Shown piece after piece: positions 34,213 to 42,145 of a DNA stretch of 64,000 nucleotides (its first letter is position 1; every line of letters starts with the position of its first letter). The notes under the pieces were generated by a model that was given only the letters and a program-made list of their open reading frames with translations, searched no databases and had not been told where the DNA came from. Both the position numbers and the translations under genes were made by a program. This DNA comes from Kitasatospora cinereorecta. Lineage in GTDB: Bacteria > Actinomycetota > Actinomycetes > Streptomycetales > Streptomycetaceae. The stretch covers positions 1,315,001 through 1,379,000 of the forward strand of contig NZ_JAMZDX010000001.1 in NCBI RefSeq assembly GCF_024172095.1, read 5' to 3'.

Positions 34213-34989
34213 TTGACTCACGTGGCACCCGACCCGGACCGCGCCGCCGGCTCGCTCTACCGCAAGGTGGCCGCCGACCTGCGCGAAGCGATCACCTCAG
34301 GCAGCTTCGGGGACGCCGGTCGACTGCCCGCCGAGGGCGCCCTCGCCGAGCAGTACGGCGTCTCCCGCGGCACCGTCCGCCAGGCCCTCGCCATGCTCCG
34401 GGCCGACGGACTCGTCACATCCCGTCGCGGCACCCGCCGGGTCGTCCTCGGCAGCGCCCGCGTCCAGAGCTTCTCCGAACTCCTCAGCTTCACCCACTGG
34501 GCCCGCTCCATGGGCGAAGAGCCCGGCGGCCGCCTCGAATCCCTCATCCGCCGGCCCGCCGACGCCGCCGAACGCGAACAACTGCGCCTCGAACCCGGCA
34601 CCGACGTGTACGTCACCCTCCGCCTGCGCACCCTCTCCGGCACGCCGGTCATGGTCGAACGCACCGTCTACCCGCCCCGCGTCGGCGAACTCGTCGCCGA
34701 ACTCCCGCCGGACGTCGTCTCCCACACCGAACCCCTGCGCGAGCACGGCATCCTGTTCACCGACGCGGACCACACCATCGACGTGGTCGCCGCCAACGCC
34801 GACGACGCCCGCCTCCTCGGCTGCCGCCGGGGGAGCCCGCTCCTGCGCGAGAAGCGACGCACCACCGACCCGACCGGCACCCCCGTCGAGTGGTCCCAGG
34901 ACCGCTACCTGCCGGGGACGGTGGCCTTCTCCATCCACAACTCGCTGGCATCGTCGGCGCTTTCCCGCCACGCGCGGGACTCCGACTAG
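34213..34989 (+). CDS. GntR/UTRA (PhnF-like) regulator of the phosphonate genes
   Basis: This 258-aa protein has an N-terminal GntR winged helix (LYRKVAADLREAITSGSFGD; LPAEGALAEQYGVSRGTVRQ; MLRADGLVTSRRGTRRVVLG). A C-terminal UTRA ligand-binding domain follows (about 90-240: LRLRTLSGTPVMVERTVYPP; EWSQDRYLPGTVAFSIH). UTRA regulators such as PhnF govern phosphonate uptake and breakdown. Transcribed divergently from the importer operon, it is the natural reader of the AGTTG-N6-CAACT sites. A TTG at 34213 with AGGAGAGG close upstream is the preferred start; a GTG at 34222 is the alternative. Confidence 0.88.
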   Translation: MTHVAPDPDRAAGSLYRKVAADLREAITSGSFGDAGRLPAEGALAEQYGVSRGTVRQALAMLRADGLVTSRRGTRRVVLGSARVQSFSELLSFTHWARSMGEEPGGRLESLIRRPADAAEREQLRLEPGTDVYVTLRLRTLSGTPVMVERTVYPPRVGELVAELPPDVVSHTEPLREHGILFTDADHTIDVVAANADDARLLGCRRGSPLLREKRRTTDPTGTPVEWSQDRYLPGTVAFSIHNSLASSALSRHARDSD

Positions 34990-34996
34990 GTTTTTC

Positions 34997-35071
34997 AGGG
35001 GCGCGAGGAACTGCGCGACCGACCATGCACTCAGGTAGAGCGTGGTTGGTCGCGCAGTTCCTCGCGCCCCT
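34997..35071. terminator. long inverted repeat between convergent genes (hairpin family member 4)
   Basis: Arms of 29 bp with one mismatch lie at 34997-35025 and 35043-35071, with core GGGGCGCGAGGAACTGCGCG. It follows a run of five T at the end of the GntR gene and separates it from the convergent oxygenase fusion gene. It probably terminates both. Confidence 0.8.
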
Positions 35072-35079
35072 CTTGGGGT

Positions 35080-36657
35080 TTACGCCATCAGTTCGGCCAG
35101 GAGCGGGCGGAAGTGGGCGAACGGGGGAGTCTCCAGGTCCGGGTCCTTCGCCTGCTCGTCCCAGCGGCGGACCGCCACCGCGTCCGTCGCTCCGGGGTGA
35201 GCGGCGAACTGCGCCGCCTGCTCCTCCGTCATCGGGCCGCCCTGCACCCGCAGCGTGTACTCGGACGCCTCCGACAGCTTCGCCCGGTAGCCGGGCTCAG
35301 CCGTGCACAGGTAGCGCTTGGCGGCGACGTGCAGCCGGATCGGCTCGGTGACGTCGGGGCCGAACCAGCGGCCCAGCCAGTCGGCGCCGGTGTGGCTGTG
35401 CCGGTTGTCCTCGCCCTGCATCAGCCGCAGTCCCGCACCGTGGAAATGCCCGACGTCGTGCAGCAGCGCCGCCGCCACCAGGTGCGCGGGGGCGCCCGCC
35501 GCCTCGGCGAGGGCGCCGGCCTGCAGCATGTGCCCGGCCAGGGTGACCGCCTCGCCCAGGTACTCGCCGGCGCCCTCGCCCTCGAACAGCTGCTCAAGGG
35601 TGTCCAGGGCGGCGGTCCGGCGCTCCAGGACGGCGTGGTGCGAGGCGAGCGAGTCGAGGTCGGCGTAACACCCCTGGAGGTGGCGGTGGCCCTCCCCGGT
35701 CTCGAAGGCGGTGCGGGCGTGCAGCAGGCGGGTGTTGTCGAAGACCAGGCAGTCGCCGGGGGCGAGCCGGAAGGTCAGCTGCAGTTCGGGTCGCAGGGTG
35801 ATCGCGGCGAAGCGGCGGTACGCGGTGTAGAAGGCGTCCAGTTCGGCGGTGGTCAGCCCGCGCAGGGTGGCGATCGAGCGGTTGTTGAACCGCACCTCGC
35901 GGATCCGGCCGCGCCCGTCCACGTCGATCAGCGGACGGTCGGCGCGCAGTTCGGTGCGGCGGTCGCGGAAGACGAACGGCACCGGGGTGCGGGTGAGGAC
36001 GGCGAAGTCCGCCGGGGACTCCTCGCGCAGCACGGCCGCGGCGGTGAACCCGTCCACCAGGCCGGAGTCGCCGCCGGTGGCGTCGCTGCGCAGGCAGTGC
36101 AGCAACTGCAGGGTGGGGACCGGGTCGCGGTACGGGTTGTCGGTGTGCGGGGCGATCGCGGCGCCGGTGAACGCCAGGTTGGTCGGGTCGGGCTCGACCC
36201 GGACGTCGAACAGCTCGCCGTAGTTGGTCTCGCGCACGTACCCGAAGCTGCGCGCCACCTCCAGCACCTGGCGCTCCACGGCCGGCACGCCGCGCAGCAG
36301 CGCGAAGCCGGAGCGGCGGACGGCGGCGAGTACGGCGGCCCGCTCCCGCTCGTCGCCCAGGTAGGCGGACCAGTCGGCCTCCGGCAGGCCGGGCCCGAAG
36401 TCGGCAGCCGTCCACAGCTGCTTGCCGTCCTCGGTCCGGCCGTCACCCTCGTCCGTCCCGGCGAGCCAGGCCAGCGGGTACCGTGACCGGTGCCCGTCCG
36501 ACCAGAGCACGGCCAGGGCGTCCCCGTCCTCGACGGACTCGGCGACGGCCAGCCCGTCCGGCAGGTCGCCGACCTGGAACAGCTTCTGCCCGTTGCGCGG
36601 ATCGCGGCACTCGACGCACGGACAGTTGTCGCGCAGCCAGTACGGGGACAGGCTCAT
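35080..36657 (-). CDS. fused TmpA-like 2OG-Fe(II) oxygenase and TmpB/PhnZ-like HD oxygenase
   Basis: This 525-aa protein joins two phosphonate-degrading oxygenases. Residues 1-70 are a GBBH-type N-terminal zinc domain (Cys 12, 14, 17 in NCPCVECRDP). Residues 100-345 form a TauD/GBBH-like 2-oxoglutarate oxygenase with H171 and D173 (APHTDNPYRDP) and distal H313 (LLHARTAF). Residues 360-525 are an HD domain matching PhnZ residue for residue as I recall it: Y366, E369, H376, H400-D401, H422, H443, K447, D500. In TmpA/TmpB and PhnY*/PhnZ pairs the first enzyme hydroxylates C1 of a phosphonate and the second cleaves the C-P bond to phosphate plus glycine (betaine). The GBBH-type N-terminus favours a TmpA-like substrate. 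The ATG at 36657 follows GGAGGG; an operator sits 17 bases upstream. Confidence 0.85.
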   Translation of the reverse strand: MSLSPYWLRDNCPCVECRDPRNGQKLFQVGDLPDGLAVAESVEDGDALAVLWSDGHRSRYPLAWLAGTDEGDGRTEDGKQLWTAADFGPGLPEADWSAYLGDERERAAVLAAVRRSGFALLRGVPAVERQVLEVARSFGYVRETNYGELFDVRVEPDPTNLAFTGAAIAPHTDNPYRDPVPTLQLLHCLRSDATGGDSGLVDGFTAAAVLREESPADFAVLTRTPVPFVFRDRRTELRADRPLIDVDGRGRIREVRFNNRSIATLRGLTTAELDAFYTAYRRFAAITLRPELQLTFRLAPGDCLVFDNTRLLHARTAFETGEGHRHLQGCYADLDSLASHHAVLERRTAALDTLEQLFEGEGAGEYLGEAVTLAGHMLQAGALAEAAGAPAHLVAAALLHDVGHFHGAGLRLMQGEDNRHSHTGADWLGRWFGPDVTEPIRLHVAAKRYLCTAEPGYRAKLSEASEYTLRVQGGPMTEEQAAQFAAHPGATDAVAVRRWDEQAKDPDLETPPFAHFRPLLAELMA

Positions 36658-36673
36658 GGGCGGATCCCTCCAG

Positions 36674-36711
36674 AGTTGTACAGCCAACTTCGCCAGGTGG
36701 ATCAGCCAACC
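36674..36711 (-). promoter_or_regulatory. phosphonate-regulon operator, site 3, plus a second degenerate copy
   Basis: AGTTG-TACAGC-CAACT (36674-36689) is a perfect five-base dyad, with its near edge 17 bases from the oxygenase-fusion start. A related sequence follows at 36696-36711; on the minus strand it reads GGTTGGCTGATCCACC. Two sites in tandem may give tighter control. The region is shared with the divergent amidohydrolase gene. Confidence 0.65.
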
Positions 36712-36804
36712 GAGCCCGCCCGTCCCCCGAGTGCCCACCGGATGAACACCACCCGGCCGGAACACCAACGATCGGTCCGGGTGTCGCTCGGTAGAGTGCG
36801 GGGC

Positions 36805-37899
36805 ATGAGCGATGGCGCGGTGCTGCACATCACGGGTCGGGTGCTGGTCTCGGCGGAGGACGTCCGGGACGAGGTGTGGGTGGTCGACGGGCGGGTGACG
36901 TTCGAGCGGCCGACCGGGGCGCGGGACGTGCGGACGGTGACCGGGTGGGTGCTGCCGGGGCTGGTGGACGCCCACTGCCACGTGGGGCTGGACGCGCACG
37001 GCGCGGTGGACGAGGCGACCAGCGAGAAGCAGGCGGTCACCGACCGCGACGCGGGCACCCTGCTGATCCGCGACGCTGGGTCGGCCGCGGACACCCGGTG
37101 GATCGACGACCGCGAGGACCTGCCCCGGATCATCCGCGCCGGCCGGCACATCGCCCGGACCCGCCGCTACATCCGCAACTACGCGCACGAGATCGAGCCG
37201 GGTGACCTGGCCGCGTACGTCGCGGCCGAGGCGCGGCGCGGCGACGGCTGGGTGAAGCTGGTCGGCGACTGGATCGACCGCGAGCGCGGCGATCTGGCGG
37301 CGTGCTGGCCCGGGGACGCGCTGCGCGAGGCGATCGCGGCGGCGCACGCGGAGGGGGCCCGGGTGACGGCGCACTGCTTCGCGGCGGAGTCGCTGCCGGA
37401 CCTGCTGGCGGCCGGGATCGACTGCGTGGAGCACGCGACGGGCCTCACCGAGGAGCTGATCCCGCAGTTCGCCGCCCGCGGGGTGGCGATCGTGCCGACG
37501 CTGGTCAACATCGCCACCTTCCCGGCGCTGGCGGCCGGTGGCGAGGGCAGGTTCCCGGCGTGGTCGGCGCACATGCGGCGGCTGCACGAGCGCCGGTACG
37601 ACACGGTGGGTGCGGCCCACGAGGCCGGCATCCCGGTGTACGTCGGGACGGACGCGGGCGGTTCGCTCGCCCACGGGCTGGTCGCGGACGAGGTGGCGGA
37701 GCTGGTGAAGGCCGGCCTGTCGGCCACCGAGGCGGTGTCGGCGGCGAGTTGGTCGGCGCGGGCGTGGCTGGGCCGGGAGGGGCTGACCGAGGGCGCCTCG
37801 GCCGACCTGGTGGTGTACGAGGCGGACCCGCGCGCGGACGTCCGGGTGCTGGCGGCGCCGAGCCTGGTGGTGCTGCGCGGCCGGGTGGTCGGCCCGTAG
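36805..37899 (+). CDS. amidohydrolase family metal-dependent hydrolase
   Basis: This 364-aa protein has the imidazolonepropionase/prolidase-like TIM barrel: metal motif VDAHCHVGL, the Lys in GWVKLVGDW, His in VTAHCFAAE, His in CVEHATGL and the Asp in [14 protein letters not shown] small composite beta domain is formed by both termini. The substrate is unknown. It is divergent from the oxygenase fusion, with the operator in the shared 147 bases, so it may belong to that regulon. No ribosome site is seen; TAGAGT lies seven bases before the ATG, suggesting a leaderless mRNA. Confidence 0.85.
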   Translation: MSDGAVLHITGRVLVSAEDVRDEVWVVDGRVTFERPTGARDVRTVTGWVLPGLVDAHCHVGLDAHGAVDEATSEKQAVTDRDAGTLLIRDAGSAADTRWIDDREDLPRIIRAGRHIARTRRYIRNYAHEIEPGDLAAYVAAEARRGDGWVKLVGDWIDRERGDLAACWPGDALREAIAAAHAEGARVTAHCFAAESLPDLLAAGIDCVEHATGLTEELIPQFAARGVAIVPTLVNIATFPALAAGGEGRFPAWSAHMRRLHERRYDTVGAAHEAGIPVYVGTDAGGSLAHGLVADEVAELVKAGLSATEAVSAASWSARAWLGREGLTEGASADLVVYEADPRADVRVLAAPSLVVLRGRVVGP

Positions 37900-37964
37900 G
37901 GGAGGCGGAGCATCGCGGGACCGCGCAGTCAAGTCTGTCCCAGGCGGCCGATAGGGTGATCGTC

Positions 37965-38642
37965 ATGGCACCGCGACCCCTGCACGAGATCGTCGAACCC
38001 GGTTGGGCCAAGGCCCTGGAGCCCGTCGCCGGGCGGATCGCCGCGATGGGCGACTTCCTGCGCACCGAGCTGGCGGCCGGGCGCACCTACGTCCCGCCGG
38101 GCCCGGTGGTGCTCCGGGCGTTCCAGCAGCCGCTGGACGAGGTGCGGGTGCTGATCGTGGGTCAGGACCCGTATCCGACGCCGGGGCACGCGGTGGGGCT
38201 GAGCTTCTCGGTGGCGCCGGAGGTGCGGCCGCTGCCGGGCAGCCTGGTCAACATCTACCAGGAGTACGGGCGGGACCTGGGGTTCCCGCCGCCGTCCAAC
38301 GGTGATCTCACCCCGTGGACGCGCCAGGGCGTGCTGCTGCTGAACCGGGCGCTGACCACGGCGCCGGGCCGGCCGGCCGCGCATCGCGGCAAGGGCTGGG
38401 AGGAGGTCACCGAGCAGGCGATCCGGGCGCTGGTGGAGCGCGGCGGTCCGCTGGTGGCGATCCTGTGGGGGCGTGACGCCCGTAACCTGCGCCCCCTGCT
38501 CGGGCAGGTGCCGGCGATCGAGTCGGCGCATCCGAGCCCGATGTCGGCGGACCGGGGCTTCTTCGGATCGCGGCCGTTCAGCCGGGCGAACGAGCTGCTG
38601 GTACGGCAGGGTGCGCAGCCGGTGGACTGGCGGCTGGCCTGA
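37965..38642 (+). CDS. ung: uracil-DNA glycosylase, family 1
   Basis: This 225-aa base-excision repair enzyme removes uracil from DNA. The water-activating motif [16 protein letters not shown] and the C-terminal [21 protein letters not shown] (with the catalytic-loop His) are intact, and [11 protein letters not shown] matches the uracil-binding segment. The length is normal. No Shine-Dalgarno sequence precedes the ATG; TAGGGT at 37952-37957 ends seven bases upstream, as for a leaderless transcript. Confidence 0.96.
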   Translation: MAPRPLHEIVEPGWAKALEPVAGRIAAMGDFLRTELAAGRTYVPPGPVVLRAFQQPLDEVRVLIVGQDPYPTPGHAVGLSFSVAPEVRPLPGSLVNIYQEYGRDLGFPPPSNGDLTPWTRQGVLLLNRALTTAPGRPAAHRGKGWEEVTEQAIRALVERGGPLVAILWGRDARNLRPLLGQVPAIESAHPSPMSADRGFFGSRPFSRANELLVRQGAQPVDWRLA

Positions 38643-38826
38643 CCGTCACCCCCGGGCGTCAACCTCACCCGAAGGAGTGAACTGACGCTCTGTGTTGCTC
38701 TTGTGACGGATTGTTCGAAGAGACTGGCGTTCAGTCGAGAGCGTACGCCCCTCACCCTCAAGTGCCCTGCGCGCAGGGTGAGTTCGAGGCGCGCTCGGTT
38801 CATTCGTCACCTCTGGGGGTTCCGTC
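38643..38826 (+). promoter_or_regulatory. intergenic region with nested palindromes before the LAxTG gene
   Basis: CTCACCCT (38751-38758) pairs with AGGGTGAG (38775-38782), and between them lies a perfect 14-bp palindrome CCCTGCGCGCAGGG (38765-38778). The two structures are mutually exclusive because they share bases 38775-38778. They are about 45-75 bases before the start codon and may be an operator or leader element. No gene is seen here. Confidence 0.35.
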
Positions 38827-39741
38827 ATGTCCGCTGTCCTGCGTTCCGTCGTGGCTGCGTCGCTCGCTGCCGGCGCGCTCGCCGTCACGCTGCCGATGTC
38901 GGTGGCCCGGGCGGCGGACGCCGCCAGGCCGGGCAAGGCCAGTGCCGTCACCGCCGAGCTCGACCTGGACGTCAGTCTGCTGAACAAAGCGGTGGACGTG
39001 CCGGTGAACGTCGCGCTGAACAAGGTGCAGTCCCCGGCCCAGCAGAACGGTGCGATGCTGACCGCCAAGGTCGACGGGGTGGACCAGAACCGCCCGGTCA
39101 CCCTGGTGAAGGCGCAGGTCGGCCAGTCGGTCACCAAGGCGGACGACAGCGGGGCGAGCGCCTCGGTGAAGCTGGTCGACGCGGACGTCCACGCGCCCGG
39201 CCTGCCGCTGACCACGCTGGTCGGCCTGGAGGCGCTGAGCGCCGAGGTGAGCTGTCCGGTCGACGGCCAGCCCACCGCCAAGGTGGTCGCGCCGGCCAAG
39301 GTGACGGTGCTGGGCAAGTCGGTCACGGTCGGGCTGAACGGGCCGAGCCACGTCGAGGTGCCCGGGGTCGGCTCGGTGGACGTGGAGTTCTCCAGGCGCA
39401 CCGTGACCAGCACCACCGCGGCCGCCTCCGCGCTTCAGGTCAAGCTGGTGGTCAACCCGCTCAACCTGAACGTGGCCAAGGTCGAGGGCACCGTCACGGT
39501 GGCCTCGGTCAGCTGTGAGAAGCCGGTGCCGGCCTCCGTCCCCTCCTCCTCGGCCCCCGCCGCGGCGCCCACCTCCGCGGCGGCCCGGCCGGTCCCCGCG
39601 CAGGCGTCGGAGTCGCTGGCGTCCACGGGTGCCAACGGGACGGTGCCGCTGGTGGCCGGCGGGGTGACCCTGCTGGTGGCGGGCGGCGCGGCGCTCTGGA
39701 TGACCCGTCGCCGCCGTGCCACGCACGCCCGTCGCCACTGA
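38827..39741 (+). CDS. LAxTG sortase-anchored surface protein (SCO1860-like)
   Basis: This 304-aa secreted protein has a signal peptide (residues 1-30, cleavage after AVARA-type SVARA) and a beta-rich body of about 210 residues (VTAELDLDVSLLNKAVDVPV; QVKLVVNPLNLNVAKVEG). A Pro/Ala/Ser stalk follows, then a sorting signal: LASTG, a hydrophobic helix (LVAGGVTLLVAGGAALWM) and the basic tail TRRRRATHARRH. LAxTG is the class E sortase signal of Streptomyces. The function of the body is unknown. Confidence 0.88.
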   Translation: MSAVLRSVVAASLAAGALAVTLPMSVARAADAARPGKASAVTAELDLDVSLLNKAVDVPVNVALNKVQSPAQQNGAMLTAKVDGVDQNRPVTLVKAQVGQSVTKADDSGASASVKLVDADVHAPGLPLTTLVGLEALSAEVSCPVDGQPTAKVVAPAKVTVLGKSVTVGLNGPSHVEVPGVGSVDVEFSRRTVTSTTAAASALQVKLVVNPLNLNVAKVEGTVTVASVSCEKPVPASVPSSSAPAAAPTSAAARPVPAQASESLASTGANGTVPLVAGGVTLLVAGGAALWMTRRRRATHARRH

Positions 39742-39847
39742 ACGGCCGGCCCGGGCCGGCCCGTCCGTCTCACGGATGCGTCCACCTGGTGGGACTGGCA
39801 CTGTCCGACCGTGAGCGTGCCGCTGCGGACGGTTGGTTCACATGGGC

Positions 39848-39874
39848 GTTACATAGGAGGAACAACCGGGAAAC
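39848..39874 (+). promoter_or_regulatory. GlnR-type binding box upstream of glnII
   Basis: Three half-sites at an exact 11-base period, GTTAC (39848-39852), GGAAC (39859-39863) and GAAAC (39870-39874), match the known actinobacterial GlnR pattern gTnAC-n6-GaAAc. They lie 56-82 bases before the glnII start, as expected for nitrogen control of glutamine synthetase II. Confidence 0.75.
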
Positions 39875-39929
39875 GGCGGCTTGCGACGCTACGCGGGCAC
39901 CCACCACCCAAGCAGTGAGGTTCACCGCA

Positions 39930-40952
39930 ATGGCAATCAAGGCCGAGTACATCTGGATCGACGGCACCAAGCCGACCGCGAAGCTCCGCTCCAAGACTCG
40001 GGTGCTGCCGAACGCGGACAAGATCCCCACCTGGGGCTTCGACGGCTCGTCGACCAACCAGGCCGAGGGCCACGCCTCGGACCGTGTACTCGAGCCGGTG
40101 AAGGTCTGCAAGGACCCGATCCGCGGTGGTGACAACATCCTGGTCCTCTGCGAGGTCCTGGAGACGAACGGTACCCCGCACGAGACCAACACCCGCGCCC
40201 TGCTGCGCGAGGTCGCCGAGAAGTACTCCTCCCAGGAGGCCATCTTCGGCATCGAGCAGGAGTACACCTTCTTCAAGGGCTCCCGCCCGCTCGGCTTCCC
40301 GGAGGGCGGCTTCCCGGCCCCGCAGGGCGGCTACTACTGCGGTGTCGGCGCCGAGGAGGTCTTCGGCCGCGAGATCGTCGAGCTGCACCTCGACCGCTGC
40401 ATCGACGCGGGCCTCGCGATCTGCGGCATCAACGCCGAGGTCATGCCCGGCCAGTGGGAGTTCCAGATCGGCCCGGTCGACGCGCTGACCGTCTCGGACG
40501 ACCTGTGGATCGCCCGCTACCTGCTCTACCGCACCGCCGAGGAGTTCGGCATCGACGCCACCCTGGACGCCAAGCCGGCGCGGGGCGACTGGAACGGCGC
40601 GGGTGCGCACACCAACTTCTCCACCAAGGCGATGCGCGAGGGCTACGACGCGATCATCACCGCCTGCGAGTCGCTCGGCGCCTCGCAGGAGAAGGTGCTG
40701 GAGCACGTCAACCAGTACGGTGACGACATCCAGTCCCGCCTGACCGGCAAGCACGAGACCGCCCCGTGGAACGTCTACTCCTACGGCGTCTCCAACCGCG
40801 GCGCGTCGGTCCGCATCCCGTGGCAGGTCGAGGTGGAGCAGAAGGGCTACATCGAGGACCGTCGCCCGAACGCCAACGTCGACCCGTACGTGGTGACCCG
40901 CCTCCTGGTCAACACCTGCTGCGAGGCGCTGGAGAAGGCCGGCCAGGTCTGA
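39930..40952 (+). CDS. glnII: glutamine synthetase, type II (eukaryotic-like)
   Basis: This 340-aa GSII forms glutamine from glutamate and ammonia with ATP. Family signatures visible are the beta-grasp WGFDGSSTNQA, the active-site segments EAIFGIEQEYTFFKG, NAEVMPGQWEFQIGP and GDWNGAGAHTNFSTKAMRE, and the C-terminal RGASVRIPWQVE. GSII is found in Streptomyces besides GlnA. A GlnR-type box upstream indicates induction under nitrogen limitation, and a hairpin terminator at 40981 follows. The ATG at 39930 gives the standard N-terminus MAIKAEYIWIDG. Confidence 0.97.
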   Translation: MAIKAEYIWIDGTKPTAKLRSKTRVLPNADKIPTWGFDGSSTNQAEGHASDRVLEPVKVCKDPIRGGDNILVLCEVLETNGTPHETNTRALLREVAEKYSSQEAIFGIEQEYTFFKGSRPLGFPEGGFPAPQGGYYCGVGAEEVFGREIVELHLDRCIDAGLAICGINAEVMPGQWEFQIGPVDALTVSDDLWIARYLLYRTAEEFGIDATLDAKPARGDWNGAGAHTNFSTKAMREGYDAIITACESLGASQEKVLEHVNQYGDDIQSRLTGKHETAPWNVYSYGVSNRGASVRIPWQVEVEQKGYIEDRRPNANVDPYVVTRLLVNTCCEALEKAGQV

Positions 40953-40980
40953 TCCCGGCTCCATCGAGCACAACACGCGG

Positions 40981-41011
40981 CGTCCGCCGGTCCCCTCGGG
41001 GCCGGCGGACG
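40981..41011 (+). terminator. glnII terminator
   Basis: CGTCCGCCGG (40981-40990) pairs perfectly with 41002-41011, with an inner CCCC/GGGG stem and a partly T-rich tail (GTTTCGCGTT). It starts 28 bases after the glnII stop. Confidence 0.8.
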
Positions 41012-41120
41012 TTTCGCGTTGTCCGCAGCTCCGGCCGGACCGCTCGGGCACGGGCCGGTGGACGGGAGAGAATGCGATGCCGCCACACCGGCGGGCCGGG
41101 CCGCAACCACGGGGGTGCCG

Positions 41121-42092
41121 ATGCTCGAACTCGCCTTCTCCGCCACCGACCTGGGGCAGACCAGATTCGCCCTCTCGCCGCTCTGGGAGGTCCTGACCAG
41201 CCTGCGCACGCTGCACGCCGACGGCGTACGGCCGCTGCACCGGCGCTGGGTGGCGCGCACCCGGCCGCGGCTGAGCGGCGTCGGGCTGCTCACCGAACTC
41301 GTCCCGCCGCACGGCTACGCCCCGGACTTCCTCACCCCGCCGCCCGCCGCGCCCGCGCCCACCCTCGACGCGGAACTCGCCGCCCTCGCCCGCACCGACC
41401 ACACCCGGCTGCGCGCCGACCTCGACCGGCTGCCGCACCTGGGACCGGCCGCGCGCCGGCTGTACGAGGACCCGGCGGACGGGCTGCCGCGGTTGATCGA
41501 GGAGATCCGGACCTACTGGGGGATCGCGCTCGCCCCGCACTGGACCCGGCTGCGGGCCGTCCTGGAAGCCGATGTGCTGCACCAGTCACGGCGGTTCGCG
41601 GCCGAGGGTGCGGCGGCGGTGCTGCGCGAACTCCACCCGGGGGTGCGGTGGGGCGAGGAGGTGCTCAGCCTGGCCAAGCCCGACTGCGGGCAGTCCGGCA
41701 GCCTCGCCGGGCGGGGGCTGCTGCTGGTGCCGTCCGCGTTCGTCTGGCCGTCGGTGCTGATCATCAACGCCGCGCCGGAGGCCGTCCAACTGTGCTACCC
41801 GACCCGTGGGGTCGGCTCGCTCTGGGAGCAGGCCCCGGTGCAGGTGCCGGACGCCGTCGCGGGCGTGCTCGGCCGGGCCCGGGCGCTGCTGCTCGCCCAG
41901 CTCGCCGAGCCCGCCTCCACCACCGAACTCGCCCACCGCACCGGCATGTCCGCCGGCGGCGTCTCGCAGCACCTCACCGCCCTGCGCGCGGCCGGCATCG
42001 TCACCTCGCACCGCGCCGGCCGCTCGGTCCTCTACCGGCGCACCGGCGTCGCCGAGACGCTGCTCGCGGCCGCGGCCGAGACGTGGTCCTGA
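41121..42092 (+). CDS. DUF5937/ArsR-type winged-helix transcriptional regulator
   Basis: This 323-aa protein has an N-terminal DUF5937-like region (MLELAFSATDLGQTRFALSP and the helical segment through residue 190). A C-terminal ArsR-type winged helix follows (about 255-315: LLAQLAEPASTTELAHRTGM; GGVSQHLTALRAAGIVTSHR; RSVLYRRTGVAE). The class is common in Streptomyces, often next to MFS exporters, but here both neighbours are unrelated. The ATG at 41121 was chosen for the family N-terminus; a GTG six bases earlier is also possible. The target is unknown. Confidence 0.82.
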   Translation: MLELAFSATDLGQTRFALSPLWEVLTSLRTLHADGVRPLHRRWVARTRPRLSGVGLLTELVPPHGYAPDFLTPPPAAPAPTLDAELAALARTDHTRLRADLDRLPHLGPAARRLYEDPADGLPRLIEEIRTYWGIALAPHWTRLRAVLEADVLHQSRRFAAEGAAAVLRELHPGVRWGEEVLSLAKPDCGQSGSLAGRGLLLVPSAFVWPSVLIINAAPEAVQLCYPTRGVGSLWEQAPVQVPDAVAGVLGRARALLLAQLAEPASTTELAHRTGMSAGGVSQHLTALRAAGIVTSHRAGRSVLYRRTGVAETLLAAAAETWS

Positions 42093-42096
42093 GGAC

Positions 42097-42145
42097 CTAG
42101 GGTCCGTCTTCGAGCCCCCGCCTGCCTGGCGGCGACGGACCCTAG
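42097..42145. terminator. bidirectional terminator containing the GNAT stop codon
   Basis: CTAGGGTCCGTC (42097-42108) pairs perfectly with GACGGACCCTAG (42134-42145). The right arm includes the TAG stop of the convergent acetyltransferase gene, so the stem would form in both transcripts. Confidence 0.78.

Noticed and set aside
31825-34221. A 798-codon frame fusing permease 1 to upstream sequence
   Set aside because: The upstream part is a shadow of the binding-protein gene; hydrophobic helices begin only after the ATG at 32775.
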